DNA of 6,152 nt from Chloroflexota bacterium (GTDB lineage: Bacteria > Chloroflexota > Limnocylindria > Limnocylindrales > CSP1-4): assembly GCA_021801545.1 (NCBI GenBank), contig JAJYXX010000392.1:1-6152 (forward strand). The letters run 5' to 3'. Under the pieces are notes generated by a model. It saw only the letters and a list, made by a program, of their open reading frames with translations, was not told where the DNA came from and did not search any database. Positions 1 through 6,152 of this stretch are shown here, in pieces. Each line of letters begins with the position of its first letter. Position 1 is the first letter of the stretch. A program made the translations under genes and the position numbers.

Positions 1-762
1 GCCGGCGGCCTTCGTATCGGTGGCGCACACGACCGCGGTCGGCGGCTGGGGCAGGGCGAACAGCTCGTGCGCCTGCTGGCGCGCGAGCTCGCGTTCGTGC
101 GGTCCGATCTTGAGGTATTCGGCTCGAGGGGTGAGCCCCACCGTTCGCAGGGCCTGCACGTGGCCCCAGTGACGCAGGCGGCTGGACGAGAAGCGGAACG
201 GCCAGCGGGGTTCGTTGCCGACGAATGCCACGCGGCGGTGGCCGAGCGACAGGACGTGCTCGGTCGCCAGGCGGCCGCCCGCCACGTCGTCGACGACGAC
301 ACGGTCGAGGCGACGATGGTGACCGTCGATCAGGACGGTCGGGAGCGACGAGCGCTCGATCCAGGCGACCTCCTCGGCAGTCGGCGAGAGCGTGATGATG
401 ATCAGACCGTCCACCCGGTCTCCCCGCGCGAGGGATGACAGGACTGCCCGGCGTCGTTCGGGCGTCTCGATGTTGAACGCGATCAGGTCGTAGCTGGTCC
501 GGGAGACCGCCGCCTCGATGCCGCGGAGCCGCTCGACGGCAGCCGGGGCCGTGAAGTACGGCGCGACCACCCCGATCGCTCCCGTTCGCCCGGTCGACAG
601 GCGCCGGGCGATCGGGCTCGGCACGTAGTCGAGCGCGGCGATCGCCTCGAGGACCCGCGCCCTGGTGGCCGGGTCGACCTTCCGACTCTCGTTCAGGACG
701 CGGCTGACCGTGCCGCTCCCGACGCCGGCGAGGCGGGCTACGTCTCTGATGGTGGACGGCAT
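1..762 (-). CDS. LacI-family transcriptional repressor (3' end beyond window)
   Basis: This is a DNA-binding, ligand-responsive repressor of the LacI/GalR family; 254 residues are visible and the frame runs off the window edge. Family members are usually about 330-340 residues, so roughly the last quarter is missing. Residues 4-24 (TIRDVARLAG ... TVSRVLN) form the N-terminal helix-turn-helix. Residues 49-57 (SPIARRLST) match the hinge helix, including the leucine that inserts into the operator minor groove. GAIGVV (61-66) opens the periplasmic-binding-protein-like effector domain, followed by RVDGLII (116-122), the VVVDDVAGGRLATEHVLSLGHRRVAFVG stretch (155-182) and TAVVCATDTKAAG (242-254). 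The start at 762 is chosen because MPSTIRDVA is the usual family N-terminus and GAAGG (774-778) lies 11 nt upstream; an in-frame ATG at 771 would add three residues but leaves almost no spacing. The effector is not predictable; sugars are typical for the family. The gene is divergent from polA. Confidence 0.95.
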   Translation of the reverse strand, partial: MPSTIRDVARLAGVGSGTVSRVLNESRKVDPATRARVLEAIAALDYVPSPIARRLSTGRTGAIGVVAPYFTAPAAVERLRGIEAAVSRTSYDLIAFNIETPERRRAVLSSLARGDRVDGLIIITLSPTAEEVAWIERSSLPTVLIDGHHRRLDRVVVDDVAGGRLATEHVLSLGHRRVAFVGNEPRWPFRFSSSRLRHWGHVQALRTVGLTPRAEYLKIGPHERELARQQAHELFALPQPPTAVVCATDTKAAG

Positions 763-786
763 ACGCACCATAGCCTTCGGCGCACG

Positions 787-792
787 AGTGTA
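787..792 (-). promoter_or_regulatory. Candidate -10 element for the repressor gene
   Basis: On the minus strand this reads TACACT within GGGGTACACT, matching the -10 consensus TATAAT at four positions, including the key first A and last T. It ends 24 nt before the chosen ATG at 762, which would give a short 5' leader. No recognisable TTGACA-like -35 lies at 16-18 nt spacing, so the call rests on the hexamer, its position and the matching word in front of polA. Confidence 0.3.
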
Positions 793-839
793 CCCCGCGG
801 ATCCCGAGGCCGGTGAGGAGTCCCACGGGCCCTCTTCGT

Positions 840-856
840 GGCGATCGGGCATCGCC
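840..856. repeat. Short inverted repeat in the divergent region
   Basis: GGCGAT (840-845) and ATCGCC (851-856) are perfect inverted copies separated by 5 nt. It lies near the middle of the region between the two divergent genes, so a regulator binding site is possible. Six-bp arms are common by chance in GC-rich sequence, and the odd-length spacer is unlike the CG-centred LacI-family operators. Confidence 0.25.
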
Positions 857-937
857 CACCAGGACGGTGAGCGCCTACGTTGCGCGAGGTTGAGAGTCGT
901 CGGCGATCGCGGCGGCGGTAGGCCGAGCCGGGGTGGG

Positions 938-943
938 TACACT
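938..943 (+). promoter_or_regulatory. polA: Candidate -10 element for polA
   Basis: TACACT within GGGTACACT is a four-of-six match to TATAAT and ends 36 nt before the polA ATG, leaving room for a leader with the ribosome binding site at 968-972. No -35 box is visible at normal spacing; TTGAGA at 890-895 is a good -35 match but is too far away (42 nt) to pair with it. Weak -35 boxes are common in high-G+C bacteria. Confidence 0.35.
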
Positions 944-967
944 GGAGACATCAACGGATCGACGACC

Positions 968-972
968 AGAGG
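968..972 (+). promoter_or_regulatory. polA: Ribosome binding site that decides the polA start
   Basis: AGAGG ends 7 nt before ATG 980, a normal Shine-Dalgarno spacing. This favours 980 over the in-frame ATG at 992 (spacing 19 nt) and over any start further upstream in the same open frame. Confidence 0.6.
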
Positions 973-979
973 CCTGCCG

Positions 980-3910
980 ATGGAACGCCTGATGCTGCTC
1001 GACGGCAACGGGCTCATCTACCGCGGATACTTCGCCCTTCCGCCCCTGACGACGAGCAAGGGCGAGCTCGTGAACGCCGTCTTCGGCTTCTGCTCGATCG
1101 TCCTGCGCGGGTTCCAGGACATCCGGCCGGACTACGTCGCGGTCGCCTTCGATCTCTCCGGCCCGACGTTCCGCCATGAGCAGTACGCGGAGTACAAGGC
1201 GACCCGCCAGCGGATGCCCGACGACCTGCGCGACCAGTTCCCGAAGGTCCGCGAGGTCGTCAAGGCCCTCCGGATCCCCGTCTACGAGCTGGCCGGCTAC
1301 GAGGCCGACGACGTCATCGGGACGCTCACGGTCGAGGCGGAGCGGCTCGGGCTGGACACGACGATCGTCACCGGCGACCTCGACATGCTCCAGCTGGTCA
1401 CCGATCGGACGCGCCTCATGACGACCCGCTCCGGGGTCCAGAACACGGTGATCTACGACCCGCAGCGGATCGGGGAGCGCTACGGTCTCGAGCCCGGGCA
1501 GATGGTCGACTTCAAGGCGCTCAAGGGCGACCCGACCGACAACATCCCGGGCGTGCCAGGGGTGGGGGAGAAGACGGCGGCCCGGCTCATCGCCCAGTTC
1601 GGGGGCCTCGACGCCGTCTATGATCACCTCGACGAGGTCACGCCCGAGAAGCTCCGCGGACCGCTGCTCGAGGCGAAGGAGGACGTCCTCCGGAGCCGGG
1701 AGCTGATGCGCATCGTTCGCGACCTGCCGGTGTCGCTCGACCTCGAGGCGGCGCGCCTCCGCGACTACGACCGCGAGACCGTCATGCGCCTGTTCCGCGA
1801 GTTCGAGTTCCGCACGCTCATCGAGCGTCTGCCGCCGGTCCACGGCGAGCGGGTCGAGGAGACCGTGGCGGCCCTCCAGGCGGCGAGCTCGGACGCCACG
1901 TTTCCGGCGGCCACGGTGGGCGAACGACCTGAGGGCTGGGGCCCCGCGCCGGCCGGCGGACGTCCCGCGACGGCGCCGCGGGCCGGTCGATCGCTGATCG
2001 GGGAGGGGAGCGGGCTCCAGCTGACGCTCGCCTTCGACGCGGTCGGGGCACCGGCGCCGGAAGGCGCGACCCCGACGATCACCGGTGCGCCCGGAGACCT
2101 GCGGGCCGCGCTCGCCGCTGCGATCGCCGATCCCGCCCGGATCGAGCGTCTCGGTGCAGCCGAGGTCGAGGGGCTCTCCCCGTGGCTCGAGGGCGCGCCG
2201 GCGGTTGGCGCGGCGCTCGTCCTCGACGATCCCCGGCCGCGCCGCGGCGCTCCGCTCGCCCTCGCCCTGGCCGGACTCGAGGGCCGGACGGTCGTCGTGG
2301 AGGGAGCCGATGCCGCGGCGGCTCTGCGCGAGCTCCTGGCGCGAACGGGCACTCCGCTCGTCGGTCACGAGATCAAGCCGCTCCTGGTGGAGGCGTTCGC
2401 GGCCGCCCCCGGCAGCGACGCGCTGCCGGTCGCCTTCGACACGCAGATCGCCGCCTATCTGCTCAACGCCTCCCTGCGCAGCCAGGCGATCGACGCCGTG
2501 GTGGCCGAGCAGCTCGATCTGATCATGCCGCCGGCCGCCGAGCTCACGCCGGCGATTCGGGCCGGACTCGAGGCGCTCGGCTCGCTCGCCGTCCGGGAGC
2601 CGCTGGCGGCCGCCCTCGAACGGGAGGGCCTCGGCCGCCTGTTCGGGGAGGTGGAGCTGCCGCTCATCCCCGTCCTCGCCCGGATGGAGGCGACCGGGGT
2701 GGCCCTCGATCTGGCGGCCCTCGGCGTCCTCGACCGCGAGTTCGGGACCGAGATCGCCCGGCTCGAGTCGGAGATCCACGCCGATGTTGGCCACGAGTTC
2801 AACCTGGGCAGCCCCAAGCAGCTCGAGCAGGTCCTCTTCTTCGAGCTCAACCTGCCGAAGGGAAAGCGGACGAAGACCGGCTACTCGACCGACGCGTCGG
2901 TCCTCGAGGAGCTGCGCGCCGCCCACCCGATGATCGACAAGCTCCTCGAGTGGCGCGTCTACACGAAGCTCCGGAGCACGTACGTCGAGGCGCTGCCCAC
3001 GCTCATGGCCGCCGATGGCCGGCTGCACACGACGTTCCACCAGGCGGTCGCGGCGACCGGCCGGCTGTCGTCGTCCGACCCCAACCTTCAGAACATCCCG
3101 ATCCGGACCCCGCTCGGCCGGCGGATCCGGCGGGCGTTCGTCGCCGGCGGGCCCGACCTGACGCTCCTGGCCGCGGACTACTCCCAGATCGAGCTGCGGA
3201 TCCTCGGTCATGTGTCGGGCGACGAGCACCTCCGCGACGCGTTCGCCCGCGGGGCCGACATCCACCGCGAGACGGCCGCCCGCGTTCTGCACAAGGCGCC
3301 CGAGGACGTCTCGGCGGACGAGCGCTCGATGGCCAAGATGGTGAATTTCGGGATCGCCTACGGGATGAGCGGCTTCGGCCTCTCGAGCCGGGCCGGGATC
3401 TCGCGCCAGGAGGCCCAGGAGTTCATCAACAACTACTTCGCGACGTACTCCGGCATCAGCTACTACATGCTCCACATCAAGGAGCTCGCCCGGCAGCAGG
3501 GGTATGTGACGACGCTCCTCGGCCGGAAGCGCTCGATCCCCGAGCTCGAGGCGCGCAACCCGACGCTCCGTGCCGCGGGCGAGCGGATGGCGATCAACAT
3601 GCCGATCCAGGGCACCGCCGCCGACATCATCAAGATCGCGATGATCCGGCTTGCGGCACGGCTGCGCGACGAGGGCTTCCGGGCTCGCCTTCTGCTCCAG
3701 GTCCACGACGAGCTCCTGCTCGAGGTGCCGCGTGAGGAGCTCGAGCGGCTCGCGCCGGTCGTCCGGGAGACGATGGAGGCCGCCCTTCCGCTCGACGTCC
3801 CGCTGACCGTCGACGTGAAGGTCGGCGACGACTGGGAGCGGATGACCCCGCTGACCCGGAAGGACGTGGCTCTGGCAGAGGTCGACGAGGCTCCGACCGC
3901 AGTGGACTGA
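980..3910 (+). CDS. polA: DNA polymerase I, proofreading domain probably inactive
   Basis: This 976-residue cytoplasmic enzyme fills gaps and removes Okazaki RNA primers, and also serves excision repair. The 5'-3' nuclease domain (about 1-290) is intact: DGNG from D8, FD at 57-58, YKATR (72-76), EADD (108-111), GDLD (132-135) and GDPTDNIPG from G183. A Pro/Ala/Gly-rich linker (about 300-350) leads to a degenerate 3'-5' exonuclease domain (about 350-550). FDTQIAAYLLN (from F486) is recognisable, but the Exo II aspartate is lost (GHEIKPL, 462-468), Exo III reads LAVRE (536-540), and Exo I aligns at best to E395-x-E397. The polymerase domain begins near G556: TGRLSSSDPNLQNIPIR, motif A DYSQIELR from D733, motif B with R782, K786, F790 and Y794, and motif C VHDE with D910 and E911. 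About 24 residues follow the usual terminal DDW motif (W952). ATG 980 is set by its ribosome binding site and by MERLMLLDGNG. No partner repair gene such as mutM follows. Confidence 0.98.
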   Translation: MERLMLLDGNGLIYRGYFALPPLTTSKGELVNAVFGFCSIVLRGFQDIRPDYVAVAFDLSGPTFRHEQYAEYKATRQRMPDDLRDQFPKVREVVKALRIPVYELAGYEADDVIGTLTVEAERLGLDTTIVTGDLDMLQLVTDRTRLMTTRSGVQNTVIYDPQRIGERYGLEPGQMVDFKALKGDPTDNIPGVPGVGEKTAARLIAQFGGLDAVYDHLDEVTPEKLRGPLLEAKEDVLRSRELMRIVRDLPVSLDLEAARLRDYDRETVMRLFREFEFRTLIERLPPVHGERVEETVAALQAASSDATFPAATVGERPEGWGPAPAGGRPATAPRAGRSLIGEGSGLQLTLAFDAVGAPAPEGATPTITGAPGDLRAALAAAIADPARIERLGAAEVEGLSPWLEGAPAVGAALVLDDPRPRRGAPLALALAGLEGRTVVVEGADAAAALRELLARTGTPLVGHEIKPLLVEAFAAAPGSDALPVAFDTQIAAYLLNASLRSQAIDAVVAEQLDLIMPPAAELTPAIRAGLEALGSLAVREPLAAALEREGLGRLFGEVELPLIPVLARMEATGVALDLAALGVLDREFGTEIARLESEIHADVGHEFNLGSPKQLEQVLFFELNLPKGKRTKTGYSTDASVLEELRAAHPMIDKLLEWRVYTKLRSTYVEALPTLMAADGRLHTTFHQAVAATGRLSSSDPNLQNIPIRTPLGRRIRRAFVAGGPDLTLLAADYSQIELRILGHVSGDEHLRDAFARGADIHRETAARVLHKAPEDVSADERSMAKMVNFGIAYGMSGFGLSSRAGISRQEAQEFINNYFATYSGISYYMLHIKELARQQGYVTTLLGRKRSIPELEARNPTLRAAGERMAINMPIQGTAADIIKIAMIRLAARLRDEGFRARLLLQVHDELLLEVPREELERLAPVVRETMEAALPLDVPLTVDVKVGDDWERMTPLTRKDVALAEVDEAPTAVD

Positions 3911-4058
3911 AACCCGTCCCCCGCCGCGCGCCGTCCGGGTACGGGCGAGAGAAGCAGGAGGACGAAGCCCCCGTCGAAGCCAGCACGCGGCGATCCGGGC
4001 AGGCACCGAGGGGACGGCGGAACGCCGCCCCCTCGGGATCCGGTCGCGAGGGTCTGGG
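3911..4058. other. Intergenic gap between convergent polA and the vWA gene
   Basis: This 148-bp stretch lies between two stop codons that face each other. Its main content is the strong hairpin at 4006-4036. The polA-proximal half (3913-3945) holds only weak pairing (CCCGT with ACGGG over a 23-nt loop). I see no gene or promoter here. Confidence 0.7.
4006..4036. terminator. GC-rich hairpin, probable bidirectional terminator
   Basis: CCGAGGGG (4006-4013) pairs with CCCCTCGG (4029-4036). After one A-C mismatch, CGGCG (4015-4019) pairs with CGCCG (4023-4027) around a GAA loop, giving 13 base pairs over 31 nt. It sits 96 nt after the polA stop and 23 nt after the stop of the minus-strand gene, as expected for a shared terminator between convergent genes. 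Neither side has a T-tract, so it is not a classical intrinsic terminator; it may instead act as a transcript-end stabiliser or with Rho. Confidence 0.6.
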
Positions 4059-6095
4059 TCAGTCCTTCGTGCCGGAGTGGATCTGGAGGTTGCCGGCGTC
4101 GAGCTGATGGGCGTTGCTGCTGGCAGGATCGCAGCCCATCAGGGTGTCGTTGTCGGGGAAGTCGGTCACCGTTGTGTACACGACGGTGTTCGCCGGATCG
4201 TGAAGGGTCATCCGGATCGAATCGAAGCTGCCGGGCTCACCATGGTCGGTCGCCCAGACGTGGAGCGTGTAGCCGTCGACCCCGTTGTACGAGCCGTCGA
4301 AGATGAAGTGAGCGAAGTTCGCGTTGGCCGGCGGCGGGTTCGAGCTCGGGCCGCAGATCACCGCGAACTGCAGATAGGTCGGGTCCTTGCCCTTGAAGTG
4401 CCCGCCGTCGTTGGCCGTGCCGGCCACGTTTTGGAGGTTGACGTTCCAGTTGCCGACGAGGGTGAAGTCGGCCAGGAACCCGACGTTCCCGCCGAAGCTA
4501 ACCCGGTCGGCGTTCTTGCCCGAGCCGTCGACGATCTGACCACCGCCGGTGAGGAAGCCCTCCGGGACCTTGATGGTCTTCACCTCGGAGATGACGTGGC
4601 CCTCGGCATCCCTGAGGAGCTCCCCGTTGATCCGGGCGACGTCACGGCAGGTGTACGTTCCGCCGGGGGCGTCGGCCGCCACGGAGATCGTCTCGGTGAA
4701 GGTGGCCGTGTCCCCGCTTGTCACGGTCTGGGGGTTGGGGCTGAACGAGGTGCTGATGGGTGGCTCGCAGGTGCTTTCCATCGAGACCTCGACCTCGACG
4801 GCGGCGAGGCCGGCGAGGATCCCGGCGGCGATGTTCGCGCCGTCCGAGCTCAGCGCCTGGGTCGAGCCGCCGGTCGCGGCGGCGAGGCCGTCGAGCTCGG
4901 CGCCGGCGCCAGGGGCCTTGAGCCCGACGACGATGATGTTCTGCGCGGTGAGCGCGGTGATCGTCGAGGCCGCGTCGTTGACGTGGGTGCCGTCGGGGGT
5001 GTGGAAGGTCGCGTCGGTCGCGACGACGAGGACGCGCTGGGCGCCGCCGCTCGGGTCGCGCCAGCCGCAGTTGCCCTGGGTGTCGAGTGTCGGGTCGGCG
5101 AACGTGCCCGGGCCGGTCGCCGCGACGATCGCGTCGTACTGGGCCTCGGGGAGGTCAGCTCCGCCGCCGGCGGTGAGCGCTCCGATGCCGGCCAGCCAGG
5201 CCGCCTTCGCGTCGTTCATCGGGCTGAGCAGCCGGTAGACCCAGTCGCCCGTGTTGCCATAGGGACTCTCTGGGTAGTCGCGGAAGCCGGCCACCGCGAA
5301 CTGGGCGTCGGGGCTGGCCGCGACGATCGCGTCGTACAGGTCCGAGGCGGTCGTGCCGCCCTGGAGGTTGGCGATGTCGTCGTTGAACGAGCCGGTCTCG
5401 TCCTCGAGCAAACAGATGTCGACGATCGGCGGGAGCGCCGGCGTCGTCACCTTCTTCTCGATGTCGACCGAGCCGCCGGGGAAGATGATCTCTTCGACCG
5501 AGCGGGGCTGGATGTCCGTCGTCGCGCAGACGGCGTCGATCTCGGCGTCACCGTCGGAGAGGAGGGCCTTCGGTCCGCCCCAGCCGACCGCGACGTAGCG
5601 ATAGGCCGCGCCGAAGGTCCACAGCGACACATAGTTGTCGGAGATCCAGGCGGCATCGAAGCCAGCGTCGAAGACCGCCGTGACATCAGCCGACACTGTC
5701 CACGGTCCGGCGGGGTTGTTCGAGCCGTAGACGGTCGATTCGAGCGCTTCGGCCGGGACGGGTCCATGGTCGATCGAGGGGAAGAGCAGGACGTTGACCC
5801 GCGGCTCCCCCATGTCAAAGACGATCGGGGGTCCCAATCCGGTGTCGAGGACCCACTGGTGGTCGACTGCGTTGCCCGGACTGGCAACGGTAGCCGGCAT
5901 CGCCCAGTCATATTTGGCGGGATTCGTCTGATAGCCGGTGCCGTCGACTCCACTCAGGACGGTCCCGCACCGCCCGATGTTCTGGACCAGGTCCGGTAGC
6001 GGGTTGTGGCTGGCGACGGCGGCCATGACGGTCAGTTGTGCCGCCACGAGCGCAGCCGCGGCTGCCAGCGCGAATAGACGAGCGAGCGTACGCAT
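4059..6095 (-). CDS. Exported multidomain protein with integrin-beta-like vWA domain
   Basis: A 678-residue protein, not assignable to a named gene. Residues 1-28 are a signal peptide: Arg-containing start, Ala/Leu/Val core, probable cleavage after AVA (26-28). Residues about 90-190 (FDMGEPRVNVLLF ... TVYGSNNPAGPWTV ... YRYVAVGWGG ... DGDAEIDAVC) look like a discoidin/F5-8C-type beta-sandwich. A linker with VDIEKKVTTP precedes a vWA domain (about 224-438). Its MIDAS is D232-E-T234-G-S236, followed by GGGADLPEAQYDAI (310-323) and RVLVVATDATFH (354-365), where D361 is the likely late metal ligand; these follow the integrin beta I-like pattern. An Ig-like segment (about 444-512, C443 and C483 as a possible pair) and a C-terminal domain (514-675, starting FLTGGGQI and ending GNLQIHSG) follow; the latter resembles the so-called post-COAP-1 domain. 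All eight cysteines lie in the exported part, allowing disulfides. No C-terminal transmembrane helix or LPXTG sorting signal is present, so release or non-covalent surface attachment is inferred. A role in metal-dependent adhesion or ligand binding is likely but unproven. Confidence 0.9.
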   Translation of the reverse strand: MRTLARLFALAAAAALVAAQLTVMAAVASHNPLPDLVQNIGRCGTVLSGVDGTGYQTNPAKYDWAMPATVASPGNAVDHQWVLDTGLGPPIVFDMGEPRVNVLLFPSIDHGPVPAEALESTVYGSNNPAGPWTVSADVTAVFDAGFDAAWISDNYVSLWTFGAAYRYVAVGWGGPKALLSDGDAEIDAVCATTDIQPRSVEEIIFPGGSVDIEKKVTTPALPPIVDICLLEDETGSFNDDIANLQGGTTASDLYDAIVAASPDAQFAVAGFRDYPESPYGNTGDWVYRLLSPMNDAKAAWLAGIGALTAGGGADLPEAQYDAIVAATGPGTFADPTLDTQGNCGWRDPSGGAQRVLVVATDATFHTPDGTHVNDAASTITALTAQNIIVVGLKAPGAGAELDGLAAATGGSTQALSSDGANIAAGILAGLAAVEVEVSMESTCEPPISTSFSPNPQTVTSGDTATFTETISVAADAPGGTYTCRDVARINGELLRDAEGHVISEVKTIKVPEGFLTGGGQIVDGSGKNADRVSFGGNVGFLADFTLVGNWNVNLQNVAGTANDGGHFKGKDPTYLQFAVICGPSSNPPPANANFAHFIFDGSYNGVDGYTLHVWATDHGEPGSFDSIRMTLHDPANTVVYTTVTDFPDNDTLMGCDPASSNAHQLDAGNLQIHSGTKD

Positions 6096-6100
6096 TCCTT

Positions 6101-6107
6101 CCTCCTT
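6101..6107 (-). promoter_or_regulatory. Strong Shine-Dalgarno sequence of the vWA gene
   Basis: The minus strand reads AAGGAGG ending 5 nt before ATG 6095, a near-perfect complement to the 16S rRNA tail. It fixes the start, which also gives a complete signal peptide, and suggests efficient translation compared with the weaker sites of the other two genes. Confidence 0.85.
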
Positions 6108-6119
6108 GCCCCGTGCTTC

Positions 6120-6135
6120 CTCCGCCGGTGCGGAG
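6120..6135 (-). other. Small hairpin upstream of the vWA gene
   Basis: CTCCGC and GCGGAG are perfect 6-bp inverted arms around a 4-nt loop, 12 nt upstream of the Shine-Dalgarno sequence on the minus strand. It could be leader structure in the vWA transcript or the end of a neighbour's transcript. No T-tract follows, and the window ends 17 nt further on, so neither the promoter nor the next gene can be seen. Confidence 0.3.
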
Positions 6136-6152
6136 CTGGCGCCCTGATACCT

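Larger units (their letters stand above)
763..979. promoter_or_regulatory. Divergent intergenic region between the LacI-type repressor and polA
   Basis: This 217-bp non-coding stretch separates two divergent starts and must hold both promoters if neither gene is read through from elsewhere. It contains two outward-facing GGGTACACT words (listed separately), a 6-bp inverted repeat GGCGAT-N5-ATCGCC at 840-856 and the perfect 8-bp palindrome GCGATCGC at 903-910. None is a convincing LacI-type operator, which would normally be a longer palindrome with a central CG. The polA reading frame stays open upstream to 665, but that part is antisense to the repressor gene and carries no PolA-like sequence, so it is not taken as coding. 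Confidence 0.6.

Noticed and set aside
67..438. A plus-strand open frame of 123 codons near the left edge
   Set aside because: It is antisense to the clear LacI-family coding sequence on the minus strand.
903..910. The palindrome GCGATCGC as a possible operator or HIP1-like element
   Set aside because: It is a single 8-bp copy that does not extend beyond the core, readily expected by chance in this composition. Only a genome-wide count could revive it.
665..979. A 105-residue N-terminal extension of DNA polymerase I
   Set aside because: The extra sequence overlaps the repressor gene antisense and then the promoter region, resembles no PolA domain, and the good ribosome binding site is at 968-972 before ATG 980.
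2182..3735. A +1-shifted open frame of 517 codons inside polA
   Set aside because: It is a very Arg/Pro/Gly-rich translation with no motifs, a typical out-of-frame reading of a GC-rich gene. The polA frame is uninterrupted, so no frameshift is implied.
875..4006. A minus-strand open frame of over 1000 codons opposite polA
   Set aside because: Its translation is Arg/Gly/Asp/Leu-rich without recognisable domains and mirrors polA codons. In GC-rich genes, third-position G/C bias removes stops from the opposite strand. The plus strand has unmistakable PolA motifs throughout.
4077..5999. A plus-strand open frame of 640 codons opposite the vWA gene
   Set aside because: It is compositionally biased (Val/Arg/Gly/Asp), has no domain pattern, and lies opposite a coherent exported protein with a signal peptide and a strong ribosome binding site.
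1..6152. Mobile element, CRISPR array, tRNA, rRNA or defence system
   Set aside because: I saw no transposase or integrase motifs, terminal repeats, regularly spaced direct repeats or RNA-gene signatures on either strand.

Overview
The window reads as ordinary chromosome of a high-G+C bacterium. All three genes use G or C in nearly every third codon position, and long open frames on the opposite strands are by-products of that bias. The best guess for origin is a high-G+C member of the Chloroflexota. This rests on the style of the DNA polymerase I and on a secreted von Willebrand A protein ending in a TGGG...GN(L/I)QIH-type domain. A high-G+C actinobacterium is the main alternative, and nothing here settles the question.

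Layout: positions 1-762 (minus strand) hold the first 254 codons of a LacI-family transcriptional repressor whose C-terminus lies outside the window. A 217-bp divergent intergenic region (763-979) follows, with the same GGGTACACT word pointing outward towards each flanking gene. Positions 980-3910 (plus strand) encode a complete 976-residue DNA polymerase I. Its 5'-nuclease and polymerase domains are intact, but its central 3'-5' exonuclease domain has lost key catalytic residues. A 148-bp convergent gap (3911-4058) contains a strong GC-rich hairpin at 4006-4036, probably a terminator shared by both converging genes. Positions 4059-6095 (minus strand) encode a complete 678-residue exported protein. 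It has a signal peptide, a discoidin-like beta-sandwich, an integrin-beta-like vWA domain with a MIDAS metal site, an Ig-like segment and a C-terminal beta-rich domain. A strong Shine-Dalgarno sequence and a small hairpin lie just upstream of it.

The three genes are on alternating strands and do not form an operon. The repressor probably controls sugar or related catabolic genes outside the window, itself, or both. PolA is housekeeping replication and repair. The vWA protein acts outside the cytoplasm, probably in adhesion or ligand binding. I found no mobile element, CRISPR array, tRNA, rRNA or clear multi-gene novel system. The most unusual item is the exported integrin-like vWA protein.
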